DNA of 64,000 bases from JAAYDS01 sp012729155 (lineage in GTDB: Bacteria > Chloroflexota > Anaerolineae > UBA1429): NCBI GenBank assembly GCA_036774405.1, contig DAIPBO010000013.1:1-64000 (forward strand), read 5' to 3'. This document shows, piece by piece, positions 8,371 through 16,257 of the stretch. Under the pieces are notes generated by a model that had not been told where the DNA came from, ran no database searches, and saw only the letters and a program-made list of their open reading frames with translations. Positions within the stretch are counted from its first letter, which is position 1, and each line of letters opens with the position of its first letter. The translations under genes were made by a program, and so were the position numbers.

Positions 8371-9147
8371 TCAGCCCGTCGTGAGCATCTGCCTGATGCT
8401 TGCGAGCTCGCTGACAGCGGCACGCTCAGGCTCCGGCCCGAACCACTCAACCGAGAGGTAGCCGTCATAGCCGCGCTCGCGCAAGGCCCGCAAGAAGGGG
8501 CAGTAGTCCAGGTCGCCCTCAGCAATGCCACAAGGCTGTGACTCGCCTGCCAGCTGCCGTGCATTCTTGAGGTGCACGATGCGCAGCCACGGTGCCAGTT
8601 GCTCCAGCGCCGCCAGGGGGTCCTCGCCGATGGCGAACAGGTTGTAGATGTCGAGGTTCACACCAAGGTTAGGGGCCTTTATCATTTGCAGCAGGCGCAA
8701 CGTGCCTGACGTGCTATCGTGCAGGTGTCCCTGATGGGTCTCTAGGGCCAGGTCTACACCGTAGGGCGCCGCCAGGGTACATATCTCGGCCAGCACATCG
8801 GCCACGGCATCCCACACTGTGGGTTCGGCCGCCGAGGAACCGCCGCCGGTGAACACTCGTACGAACGGCGCGCCCAGCCGCAGAGCATAGTGAACGAGCC
8901 GCATGGCCACAGCGAGGCCCTCGTCTGGCTCGTTGACCAGATCAGAGTAGGCGCTCACCATGGGCACCCGCAGGCCCAGTTTCGCGAGCTGCTCTACCAG
9001 TGGGTCGAGGCTGTCATGCTCGCTGACGAAGCGGTCGAGATGGGGCCCCCACAGTTCGGCGCCATCGTAACCGGCTGCCGCTATGATGGGCAACACCGTC
9101 TCGATGGCTGTTGGCTTCCACGCGATGGTGCACATGGCTATGTTCAT
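8371..9147 (-). CDS. Sugar phosphate isomerase/epimerase family protein
   Basis: A 258-residue xylose-isomerase-like TIM barrel. Likely metal-binding segments are ALETHQGH, VNLDIYNL, IVHLKNAR and LSVEWFG. It belongs to the broad IolE/hydroxypyruvate isomerase/DTE group and is a different paralogue from IolO. It is the first gene of the leftward block running through SEC-C, HAD and galK (77-nt gap to SEC-C). The substrate cannot be assigned; a keto-sugar or keto-inositol is plausible near the iol operon. Confidence 0.82.
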   Translation of the reverse strand: MNIAMCTIAWKPTAIETVLPIIAAAGYDGAELWGPHLDRFVSEHDSLDPLVEQLAKLGLRVPMVSAYSDLVNEPDEGLAVAMRLVHYALRLGAPFVRVFTGGGSSAAEPTVWDAVADVLAEICTLAAPYGVDLALETHQGHLHDSTSGTLRLLQMIKAPNLGVNLDIYNLFAIGEDPLAALEQLAPWLRIVHLKNARQLAGESQPCGIAEGDLDYCPFLRALRERGYDGYLSVEWFGPEPERAAVSELASIRQMLTTG

Positions 9148-9194
9148 CGGTCTCCTTGCGCTCGCAGCAGAGCAGAAAGCGGAGCTGAACGCTC

Positions 9195-9223
9195 TTGTAT
9201 GGCCCCCCTCGCCATGCTAGAAT
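9195..9223 (+). promoter_or_regulatory. Candidate promoter for the Rrf2 gene
   Basis: TTGTAT (9195-9200), 17-nt spacer ending TGC, TAGAAT (9218-9223). The predicted start is near 9230, about 25 nt before the GTG at 9256. Confidence 0.6.
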
Positions 9224-9255
9224 AGCTACGACTCTACGGTCAGGAGGTTGAGGCC

Positions 9256-9669
9256 GTGCGGTTGACACGTGGCGCCGACTATGGCGCGCGAGGCATGATC
9301 CGACTCGCCCGGGCCCCTCAAGGACAGATCATGCTGGTCGGCGATATCGCTGCCGATGAGGGCCTGCCTGAATCGTATCTGGCCAAGATATTCCAAGAGC
9401 TGACGCGCTGCGGCATCGTTCGCTCGCACCGGGGCGCCGGCGGCGGCTTTTCGCTCGCCAGGCCGGCCGAAGCCATCACGCTGCGGCAGATCGTCGAAGC
9501 GATCCAAGGGCCCATCGCTCTCAACACCTGCCTCGAGACGGGCGCGGCCAACCGCTGTGAACAGGTAGATCGCTGCGCGATCTACCCCGTGCTAAAGCGT
9601 GCTCAACAGCAGTTGTTGTCGATCCTCGATGAAACCACGCTGGCTGAACTCGTCAGCCAGGAGATCTAG
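9256..9669 (+). CDS. Rrf2-family regulator with an Fe-S type cysteine triad
   Basis: A 137-residue Rrf2 protein: N-terminal winged helix (LTRGADYGARGMIRLA, YLAKIFQELTRCGIVRSHRGAGGGF) and a C-terminal region with Cys92, Cys101 and Cys107. IscR-type members use three cysteines here to bind an Fe-S cluster and sense cluster status, oxidants or NO; this C-x8-C-x5-C spacing is close to, not identical with, the IscR pattern. The GTG start at 9256 follows AGGAGG by 8 nt. No isc or suf genes are nearby, so the regulon is unknown. Confidence 0.9.
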   Translation: MRLTRGADYGARGMIRLARAPQGQIMLVGDIAADEGLPESYLAKIFQELTRCGIVRSHRGAGGGFSLARPAEAITLRQIVEAIQGPIALNTCLETGAANRCEQVDRCAIYPVLKRAQQQLLSILDETTLAELVSQEI

Positions 9670-10046
9670 CCCTCCACGATGGCGGTGATGCGCACCTTGG
9701 TGCCCGATGGCACCTGTTTGAGCACCGTTGGATCTCCCTCTATCTTGCCAAAGACATTGACCGGGCTCGCTGGGCGGATCTCGCTGCCCCGGCTCATGGG
9801 TGTGGGGCCAAAGAAAAGGCAAAAGGCATGCCCTGGCTCCCAATAGCCCAGGTCTCCCAGCTCCACGACGGCCTTGGCATCGGACGCCTGGTCGACGAAT
9901 ACGGGGATGCCAAAGTAGATCTCGTCGCCCCAGGTATTCCCACGCGCCTCGATGGGCAGTGCGCTCCAGATGGCGTCAGCGGTGGCCGACTCGTTGAGTG
10001 TGGCGGTCACAGTGACACCGCCGGTGATGATCTCGATGCGTCTCAT
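9666..10046 (-). CDS. Cyclophilin-like fold protein (TM1367-like)
   Basis: A 126-residue protein matching the small cyclophilin-like family (conserved features: ALPIEARGNTWGDEIYFGIP, LGDLGYWEPGHAFCLFFGPTP, NVFGKIEGD). The biochemical role of the family is unclear; members share the cyclophilin fold without a proven prolyl isomerase activity. ATG 10046 is chosen because GGGAGG precedes it; the frame extends 12 codons further upstream without a good RBS. Its 3' end overlaps the Rrf2 gene by 4 nt, tail to tail. Confidence 0.82.
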   Translation of the reverse strand: MRRIEIITGGVTVTATLNESATADAIWSALPIEARGNTWGDEIYFGIPVFVDQASDAKAVVELGDLGYWEPGHAFCLFFGPTPMSRGSEIRPASPVNVFGKIEGDPTVLKQVPSGTKVRITAIVEG

Positions 10047-10075
10047 CCAATCCTCCCTCGCAGCCGTCCGAGTAC

Positions 10076-10104
10076 TTGACATCGAACGTACGTTCTGCTA
10101 TGAT
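10076..10104 (+). promoter_or_regulatory. Near-consensus promoter of the SOS-type small gene
   Basis: TTGACA (10076-10081), 17-nt spacer ending TGC, TATGAT (10099-10104). A perfect -35, optimal spacer and an extended -10 make this a very strong promoter if not repressed. Both SOS boxes overlap it. Confidence 0.85.
10084..10095. promoter_or_regulatory. LexA/DinR-type SOS box 1
   Basis: GAACGTACGTTC is a perfect palindrome fitting GAAC-N4-GTTC, the LexA (DinR) box of Gram-positive bacteria; with flanks it is CGAACGTACGTTCT. It lies exactly between the -35 and -10 boxes, where a bound repressor would block RNA polymerase. Confidence 0.85.
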
Positions 10105-10111
10105 GACTTTG

Positions 10112-10123
10112 GAACAAACGTTC
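10112..10123. promoter_or_regulatory. LexA/DinR-type SOS box 2
   Basis: GAACAAACGTTC also fits GAAC-N4-GTTC. It starts 28 bp after box 1 and covers the expected transcription start. Tandem boxes imply tight repression and late or strong induction after DNA damage. Confidence 0.8.
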
Positions 10124-10124
10124 T

Positions 10125-10191
10125 ATGGGGCCCGGTGACACAATCCTACAAACGGCTCTGTCCCGGCTGTTCTGTTCGTATCGGGCCCCAT
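10125..10191 (+). other. 5' leader hairpin of the SOS-type gene
   Basis: ATGGGGCCCG (10125-10134) is the exact inverse of CGGGCCCCAT (10182-10191), with about 47 nt between. In the transcript it would close off the leader before the RBS at 10202. The ATG at 10125 lies within this arm, has no RBS and abuts SOS box 2, so it is not used as the start. Confidence 0.5.
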
Positions 10192-10211
10192 CGCCATTTG
10201 CAGGTAGGCTA

Positions 10212-10454
10212 ATGATTAACCTTGACGTGGGTATGCTTTGGTACGATGACTCGCATGGGCTCTCGCTGAGCGACAAGATCGCGCGCGCCGCCGCGCACTA
10301 TCGTACCAAATATGGTCGGGCTCCCAACATCTGCTATGTGCCAGCGCAGGCCCTCGCTCAGGGAGCGCCCTCGCTCGATGGGCTGGCCGTCAAAGAGCTG
10401 GCGAGCCTGTTGCCACATCATTTCTGGCTGGGTGTTGCTCAGGCCCAGGTGTAA
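10212..10454 (+). CDS. Small uncharacterised protein under SOS-type control
   Basis: An 80-residue protein, not recognised. It has a mixed alpha/beta look: an N-terminal segment (NLDVGMLWYDD), a basic amphipathic helix (SDKIARAAAHYRTKYG), then RAPNICYVPAQAL and a C-terminal LPHHFWLGVAQ. There is no signal peptide, membrane segment or Cys cluster. ATG 10212 has AGGTAGG upstream. Control by a strong promoter with two LexA-type boxes suggests a DNA-damage role. Its 3' end overlaps the 3' end of dnaE by 16 nt on the opposite strand, so read-through would be antisense to dnaE. Confidence 0.7.
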   Translation: MINLDVGMLWYDDSHGLSLSDKIARAAAHYRTKYGRAPNICYVPAQALAQGAPSLDGLAVKELASLLPHHFWLGVAQAQV

Positions 10455-13400
10455 CGCCCTTGCCCCACCAGCGACGATAACCTCTGTTCGATGGCGGGAG
10501 ACACGCTGGTGCCCAGTTCAGGAAAGTCCATCTCGACCACTCCGGTGGGCGCTCGCAGTAGCAGGCTAAAGGGCACCTCGCCACGCTGCGCGGTCAACAG
10601 CTCGAACACCTGCTGCACCAGGTCGCGCGCGCGGCGGGGGTCATCGCCCAGGGGCAGCTCCACGCGCAACCGGCGCGGAGACGGGGCTGCCTCGCGAGCG
10701 GCTGGATGCTCGGCACCTGATGCTGCATCCTCGGCCGAAAGCCCCTCAGGTGGCGCCTCGAAGGTTGGCGCACTCTCTCTAATGGCGCCTCGCGGCGTCG
10801 TTGGTCGTTCGGCACCCCTGCGCGTGGCGTTGGCAGGCAGACTGTAGCTCGAGATCGCTTCGGCGATCAGCTTGGCGTCATCGTTGCGCACCTGCACGCG
10901 GGCCTCGATCAGCTTGATGCCGCTGTCAACGAGCAGTTCCTGGGCCTCGCGATAGGTGTTGGGAAATACCACCAACTCTCGCGAGCCGGTCAGGTCTTCG
11001 ACCTGTGCAAAGGCCATCGGCTCGCCCTTTTTGGTGGTGATCACCCGCACCGCTTCGAGCATCCCTGCGATAGTGATACGTTGGCCGTCTCGGCCGGTGT
11101 CGATCTCGGACAACGGCGTGAGGCGATCGTCCTTGTAACGACTGAGCACATCCAACGGATGGTTGGCCAAATAGCTGCCCAACAGGTCCTTTTCGTCGGC
11201 CAGGCGTTCTTTCTCGCTGAGGCGCTGCTTGGCGCGCGTGAGCGTCAACCCACCACGCGCTGCCCCCACGGTGGTCAGGTCGAACAGCGTGCCCTGGCCG
11301 ATTTCACGGTCGTGATGCAGCTGCTGGCTGGCCGCCATCATCTGGTCGATCGAGGCCAGCAGGTCGGCGCGGTCGCCCAGGCAATCGAGAGCGCCGGCGC
11401 GGATGAGGCATTCGAGCACGCGTTTGTTAACCTTGCGCAGATCGACACGCTCGCACAGATCGTCGAGGTTAGCAAAGGCCTCATCGCCGCGCGCGCGCAT
11501 GATCTCCTCTGCGGGGGCATCGCCCACGTTCTTGATGGCGCCCAACCCAAACCGCACGGCCAGTTCGCCAGCGCCCAAGATCTGACAGCGCTCCTTAACC
11601 GAGGCGCAGTCGGCTGGTTCGAGCTCAAAGTCGACGCCCGACATGTTCACCGACGGCGGGCGCACTGCGATGCCCAGCCGGCGCAACTCGCCGATGAACA
11701 AGCTCACCTTTTCGAGGTTGCCGCGCTCGACGGACAGTGTGGCCGCCAGGAACTCGGCCGGATAATGCGCCTTGAGGTAGGCCGTCTGCAGTGTGATCGC
11801 CGCATAGGCCGCAGAATGACCTTTGTTAAAGCCATAGTTGGCGAACTTTTCGATGTCGGCAAAGATCTGCTCCGCGATCTCGGCCGAGATGCCGTTATTC
11901 ACCGCTCCCTGTACAAACTTGGCATGCTGCTGCTCGAGCGCTTTGGCCTTTTTCTTGCCCACAGCTCGGCGCAGCAGGTCGGCCTCTGAGGCGCTAAAGC
12001 CCGAGAGGTCCTGAGCGATGCGGATGATCTGCTCCTGATAGACGATGATGCCATAGGTCTCGCTCAAGATCGGCTCGAGCCGTGGGTGCAGATAGGTCAC
12101 CTCTTCGCGCCCGAACTTGCGGTCGACATAGTTCTGGATGAACTCCATTGGCCCTGGGCGATAGAGCGCCAGGATGGCCATGATGTCGCGGAACTCGCTG
12201 GGCTGCATGTCGCGCAGTACGCGGCGCATGCCCGAGCTCTCGACCTGGAACACACCAGTGACCTCGCCCGTCGAGAGCAGCGCGTAGGTATCAGGGTCAT
12301 CCATGGGGATGGCGTCGAGCGTCAGCTCGATGCCGCGCGTCTTGGCGATCCAACGAAAGGCGCGGTCGATGATGGTGAGCGTCGAGAGGCCGAGCACGTC
12401 GAGCTTGAGCAGGCCGATCTCTTCGACGTCTGACATACAGAGTTGCGACACGATGCCCTCGCCTCGGGGCGCGCGCTGCAACGGCGTGTAGGCCACCAGG
12501 GGCTTGTCGGTGATCAGCACCCCGCAGGCATGTGTGGAAAAGTGTCGCGAGATACCCTCGATCTGGCTGGCGCCATCTACCAAACGTCGCACATGCGGTT
12601 GGCTCTCATAGAGCGCCTTGAGCTCGCCCACCTCGCTGAGCGCTGCACGGATCGTCTGTTTTGGGCCCGCGGGAATGAGCTTGGCGACGCGGTCGACCTC
12701 ATCGAGCGGCACGCCCTGAGCCCGGCCAGTATCACGGATGGCGCCACGAGCGGCCATGGTGCCAAAGGTAGCGATCTGCGCGGTCTTGTCCTCGCCATAG
12801 CGCGCCACCAGGTAATCGATCACCTCTTGCCGGCGGTCCTCGGGATAGTCGAGGTCAATGTCGGGCATGGTCACACGCCCGGGGTTCAGAAAGCGCTCGA
12901 AAATGAGGTCAAGGTCGATGGGGTCCAAGTCGGTGATGCCCAGTGCATAGCCCACCAGGCTGCTGGCACCCGAGCCGCGACCGGGGCCCACCAGCATCTT
13001 GGCCTCGTTCTTGGCCCAGTTCACCAGGTCATAGTTGATGAGAAAGTAATCATCAAAGCCCATGTCATGGATCACGCCGAGCTCGTAATCGAGCCTTTGC
13101 CAGGCTTCTTGGCTGGGCTGGCCGTAGCGGCGGTGCAGGCCCTCTTCACACAGCATGCGCAGATGTTCCTGGGCCGTGTGTGGCGCTGGCACGTCGAACT
13201 GGGGCAGATGGTACGACGTGAACCCCACCTCGACGTTGCAGCGCTCGGCGATGCTCACCGTGTTGGCCACCGCATCGGGATAGTCGGCCATCAGCGCGGC
13301 CATCTCTTCAGGCGTCGCCAGATAATAGTCATCGCTGCCCATGCGCATGCGTTCGGGGTCGGCCAGCGTGGTCTGTGTCTGGATGGCCAGCAGCAGCTCT

Positions 13401-14056
13401 TGCGTCTGTGCGTCCTCGCGTCGTACATAGTGCACATCGTTAGTGGCCACCAGCGGGATGCCCAGTTCGCGCCCCAGTCGCGCCAGGGAGTCGTTGATGG
13501 CATCGATGCCCTCGATGCCAGCGTGGCGCTGCAGCTCGAGGTAAAAGCGCTCGGAACCGAACAGGTCGCGATACCAGGCTGCCTCGCGCCGGGCCTCGTC
13601 GAGTTGCCCGTCCTGGATCAGCGACGGTACGATGCCAGAGATGCAGGCGCTCAGGCAGATGAGCCCCTCGGCATGTCGGGCCAAGAGTTCCTTGTCGATG
13701 CGTGGTTTGTAGTAAAAGCCGTCCAGGTGGGCGCGGGTCACCAGTTCCATCAGGTTCTGATAGCCCACCTGGTTCTCGGCCAACAGCACCAGGTGATAGG
13801 AGCGTCGATCCTTTTGTGCATCGCGCTGGTCCATGCGGCGCGCGGCCTGATATACCTCGCAGCCATAGATGGGCTTGATGCCGGCGGCATTGGCAGCGTG
13901 GCTGAACTTGATGGTGCCGTACATCGAGCCATGATCGGTCAACGCCAGCGCTTCCATGCCGCTCTCGGCGGCGCGCCGGCACAAGTCTGGCAGCCGCGCC
14001 AGGCCGTCCAGCAGCGAGAACTCGCTGTGAACGTGCAGATGCACAAAAGAACTCAC
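10439..14056 (-). CDS. dnaE: DNA polymerase III alpha subunit (DnaE)
   Basis: A 1205-residue replicative polymerase. Domains in order: PHP domain (residues 1-280, HLHVHSEFSLLDG, LTDHGSMYG, NDVHYV), palm/fingers with catalytic aspartates (MPDIDLDYPEDRR; LGLLKLDVLGLSTL), FQVESSGMRR and LYRPGPMEFI motifs, the duplicated helix-hairpin-helix region, an OB domain (TIAGMLEAVRVITTKKGEPMAFAQVEDLTG) and a tau/beta-interacting tail. PHP metal residues look intact, as in Thermus-type DnaE with proofreading PHP. GTG 14056 follows GGGGAGGA. Length and domains fit the essential DnaE1 rather than the error-prone DnaE2. Confidence 0.96.
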   Translation of the reverse strand: MSSFVHLHVHSEFSLLDGLARLPDLCRRAAESGMEALALTDHGSMYGTIKFSHAANAAGIKPIYGCEVYQAARRMDQRDAQKDRRSYHLVLLAENQVGYQNLMELVTRAHLDGFYYKPRIDKELLARHAEGLICLSACISGIVPSLIQDGQLDEARREAAWYRDLFGSERFYLELQRHAGIEGIDAINDSLARLGRELGIPLVATNDVHYVRREDAQTQELLLAIQTQTTLADPERMRMGSDDYYLATPEEMAALMADYPDAVANTVSIAERCNVEVGFTSYHLPQFDVPAPHTAQEHLRMLCEEGLHRRYGQPSQEAWQRLDYELGVIHDMGFDDYFLINYDLVNWAKNEAKMLVGPGRGSGASSLVGYALGITDLDPIDLDLIFERFLNPGRVTMPDIDLDYPEDRRQEVIDYLVARYGEDKTAQIATFGTMAARGAIRDTGRAQGVPLDEVDRVAKLIPAGPKQTIRAALSEVGELKALYESQPHVRRLVDGASQIEGISRHFSTHACGVLITDKPLVAYTPLQRAPRGEGIVSQLCMSDVEEIGLLKLDVLGLSTLTIIDRAFRWIAKTRGIELTLDAIPMDDPDTYALLSTGEVTGVFQVESSGMRRVLRDMQPSEFRDIMAILALYRPGPMEFIQNYVDRKFGREEVTYLHPRLEPILSETYGIIVYQEQIIRIAQDLSGFSASEADLLRRAVGKKKAKALEQQHAKFVQGAVNNGISAEIAEQIFADIEKFANYGFNKGHSAAYAAITLQTAYLKAHYPAEFLAATLSVERGNLEKVSLFIGELRRLGIAVRPPSVNMSGVDFELEPADCASVKERCQILGAGELAVRFGLGAIKNVGDAPAEEIMRARGDEAFANLDDLCERVDLRKVNKRVLECLIRAGALDCLGDRADLLASIDQMMAASQQLHHDREIGQGTLFDLTTVGAARGGLTLTRAKQRLSEKERLADEKDLLGSYLANHPLDVLSRYKDDRLTPLSEIDTGRDGQRITIAGMLEAVRVITTKKGEPMAFAQVEDLTGSRELVVFPNTYREAQELLVDSGIKLIEARVQVRNDDAKLIAEAISSYSLPANATRRGAERPTTPRGAIRESAPTFEAPPEGLSAEDAASGAEHPAAREAAPSPRRLRVELPLGDDPRRARDLVQQVFELLTAQRGEVPFSLLLRAPTGVVEMDFPELGTSVSPAIEQRLSSLVGQGRYTWA

Positions 14057-14092
14057 CCCATCCTCCCCAGAGACCTTTTGATATACTACCCC

Positions 14093-14101
14093 ATTTTATC
14101 A
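14093..14101 (-). promoter_or_regulatory. dnaE: Candidate extended -10 promoter of dnaE
   Basis: On the minus strand TGATAAAAT forms an extended -10 element about 37 nt before the GTG of dnaE. No good -35 box is visible at 17-18 nt, so this rests on the -10 alone. Confidence 0.4.
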
Positions 14102-14134
14102 CACGGGCATCCGTTGTGGCGCCCTTCATCCGGC

Positions 14135-14512
14135 CTAGTCGGTCACGGCGATGAGCTCTACCTCGATGAGCCAAGCGGGGTTGAGCAGGCGGCAGCCCAC
14201 TGTCGAGCGGGCAGGCGGGTTGGTGGGAAAGAACTCGGTAAAGACCTTGTTCCAGCCCTGCAGGTCGCGCTCGGGGTGCGTCAAAAAGCACGTCACCTTG
14301 ACGACCTTGCTCCAGTCAGAGCCAGCCTCGGTCAGCACCTGCTCCAGGCTGGCAAAGCACTGCCGCGCCTGTGATTCGATATCGGGCCCCGGCACGTTGC
14401 CACTGGCGTCGAGCCCGGCATAGCCCGACGTGAAAAGCAGGTTGCCCACTTTGATGCCTGCAGAAAAGGGCAGGGCGGGGTTGGTGCCTGGGGGTGTGAC
14501 GATCTCTTTCAT
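14135..14512 (-). CDS. RidA-family enamine/imine deaminase
   Basis: A 125-residue YjgF/YER057c/UK114 protein: FSAGIKVGNLLFTSGYAGLD, QARQCFASLEQVLTEAGSDWSKVVKVTCFLTH, NPPARSTVGCRLLNPAWLIEVELIAV. The conserved Arg in PARSTV and the C-terminal Glu in IEVE are present. RidA hydrolyses reactive 2-aminoacrylate-type enamines released by PLP enzymes. The gene lies 13 nt after a PLP lyase-like gene in the same operon, a fitting pair. ATG 14512 follows GGAGG; the open frame extends upstream into the neighbour but without a start signal. Confidence 0.9.
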   Translation of the reverse strand: MKEIVTPPGTNPALPFSAGIKVGNLLFTSGYAGLDASGNVPGPDIESQARQCFASLEQVLTEAGSDWSKVVKVTCFLTHPERDLQGWNKVFTEFFPTNPPARSTVGCRLLNPAWLIEVELIAVTD

Positions 14513-14525
14513 CCTATGCCTCCTG

Positions 14526-16010
14526 TTATCGATCGCTATGGCCATCGTCGCGCGCCGCGTTGCAGCGTTCGGCGCGCCAGGTGGCCTGCCAATACTCGCC
14601 AAGCGCAACTGTGCCGCTGAGCGCCTCACCCTCGAGCCGCCCCTCAAAGCGGTAACAGGTCTGGGTGGTGGTGCGCCCCAATCTCGCGGCGAAACTCAAC
14701 TGCTCACCTGCCACCGTGCCGTGCACGGCCACGCGGTTATAGGGCGTGGTATACTCGCCCTGCAGCGCAGCGCCCTGTTGCCGCCAGCAGAGCGCGTGGC
14801 GCGCCTCTCCCAACACGAACTGGATGCTCACGCACCACTCGCCAGACAGGTCACAGGCGGGTTCTGCCTCTGGTACAGCGGGCTCGGGCGGGCGCATGAG
14901 CAACTCGCGGATGCGAGCTGCAGCGATGGCTGCATCGCTGGTTTCCATCATATAAGGCATGATGCGCAGCCCTCTTGGCTCCAGATGCAGGGCGATGCGC
15001 GGGTCTCCCTCCCACAGCGCCCGGTGCACCGCCTCGGGGGCGTGGGCCAGCACGCCCGGGTCCCACTCGATGACCAGCTGCGGCGCGTGGTTGGCCAGGC
15101 CTGGTTGCCGTACATGGGTGCTCACCGAAGGCAGGTCGGCCACCGCCTCGGCGATCTCGGCCAGATACCCCTCCCACTGGCGCCACTCGGCCTCGTGGTC
15201 GCGATAGAGCAGCCACGCCTCGATGGCGCCCAGCAGGCCCATCACCTCTTCTTTGCCCATCTTCATCGGGCGGCCCACACCATGGTGTGGTGCCCCGTTC
15301 AGAAATGCTGCCTGCAGCAAGTTTTTGTGCCCCAACACCAGGCCGCTGGCCTGTGGCCCGCGCAGGCACTTGCCGCCGCTGTAGCAAACGGCGTCGGCGC
15401 CCATGGCCAGGTAACGGTTGGGGATGTCGGGACGCTGTGCAGCGGCATCGACGATGCAGGGGATGCCACGCTCGTGGGCGCGAGCGATCATCCACGGGAT
15501 GGGAATGACGCTCTTCTCTTCATAGTCACCGATGACAGCCACCATGGCAGTGCGCGGCCCTATAGCCTGCAAGAACTCGGCGGCTGTCTCGACCTGCATC
15601 AGCTTGGCGCCCACCAACTCGATGGCGCGGTCGTACTGGTTGCGATGGGCCCCCTGGATGAGCACCTCGTTGGGCATACCGCTGGTGTCGGGCAACATCG
15701 CCATGCGCTCGGGGTCCGCGCCGGCTATGCAGGCAGCGGTGAGATCGGCGATGGCCGCAGCACAGCCAACGGTGATGAGGCCCCACTCAGCGCCCGTCAA
15801 GGCGGCCAGGCGTTCGCCCACGCGCTCGAGCAGTTCGTCCATCTCAACGTAGGCATCAGAGGCGGCGATCATAGCCTCGGCGGCCTGCGGCACCAGCCGC
15901 GAACCGCTGATGGCCGTGTAGGTGCCTTTGCAGTTGATGATGCGGCGCACCCCCAGGCTGGTGAAGGTGGAGGGCTGGCCGGTGGGGCGCGTGCTGGTGC
16001 TTGGGCTCAT
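14526..16010 (-). CDS. SelA-like PLP-dependent lyase/transferase with an extra C-terminal beta domain
   Basis: A 494-residue fold-type I PLP enzyme of the SelA-like group that includes D-glucosaminate-6-phosphate ammonia lyase. Seen: GVRRIINCKGTYT near residue 21, GLITVGCAAAI, IVDAAAQRP, and the PLP lysine in CYSGGKCLRGPQASG (Lys214). Residues from about 385 onward form an added domain rich in alternating beta-type residues (LSGEWCVSIQF, LQGEYTTPYNRVAVHG, LSGTVALGEYWQATW) that resembles a small beta barrel and is absent from plain SelA-like enzymes. True SelA is unlikely since no selB, selC or selD is nearby. The RidA partner suggests an amino-acid or amino-sugar eliminase. Confidence 0.82.
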   Translation of the reverse strand: MSPSTSTRPTGQPSTFTSLGVRRIINCKGTYTAISGSRLVPQAAEAMIAASDAYVEMDELLERVGERLAALTGAEWGLITVGCAAAIADLTAACIAGADPERMAMLPDTSGMPNEVLIQGAHRNQYDRAIELVGAKLMQVETAAEFLQAIGPRTAMVAVIGDYEEKSVIPIPWMIARAHERGIPCIVDAAAQRPDIPNRYLAMGADAVCYSGGKCLRGPQASGLVLGHKNLLQAAFLNGAPHHGVGRPMKMGKEEVMGLLGAIEAWLLYRDHEAEWRQWEGYLAEIAEAVADLPSVSTHVRQPGLANHAPQLVIEWDPGVLAHAPEAVHRALWEGDPRIALHLEPRGLRIMPYMMETSDAAIAAARIRELLMRPPEPAVPEAEPACDLSGEWCVSIQFVLGEARHALCWRQQGAALQGEYTTPYNRVAVHGTVAGEQLSFAARLGRTTTQTCYRFEGRLEGEALSGTVALGEYWQATWRAERCNAARDDGHSDR

Positions 16011-16221
16011 ACAGACCTCGCTGCGAATGCTGCCCCTAAGCTAGCGCCTCAGCCCGAGGTTGTCAAAGTGTGCGATGTAGCCCATCAGACCGAGCTGACC
16101 AACGGCAATGGAGCGTCTGTTGCTGTTGTGCGGCTACCAGGCCGCCAGTCAGCTTGCCGAGCCACTGGCGTAGCGCTGGGGCCCCTGCCGGGCGCTACTG
16201 GCGTCACTGTGCCCGGGCGCA

Positions 16222-16250
16222 TTGACAGAACGCGCCGTTCGTCGTATCAT
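16222..16250 (+). promoter_or_regulatory. Promoter of the pheST T-box transcript
   Basis: TTGACA (16222-16227), 17-nt spacer, TATCAT (16245-16250). Transcription would start near 16257, at the beginning of the T-box leader. Confidence 0.8.
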
Positions 16251-16257
16251 GGCATCA

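Noticed and set aside
10125..10211. Translation of the SOS-type gene from ATG 10125
   Set aside because: No RBS, it abuts SOS box 2 and lies in the hairpin arm; ATG 10212 has a usable RBS.
12443..14374. 643-codon open frame on the plus strand antisense to dnaE
   Set aside because: A GC-rich shadow of dnaE; His/Gln/Arg-rich translation with no family features.
14526..16010. True selenocysteine synthase SelA
   Set aside because: No selB, selC or selD nearby, an extra C-terminal domain and a RidA partner fit a SelA-like lyase better.
16228..16240. GAACGCGCCGTTC in the pheST promoter as an SOS box
   Set aside because: The spacer between GAAC and GTTC is 5 nt, not 4, and SOS control of pheST is unlikely.
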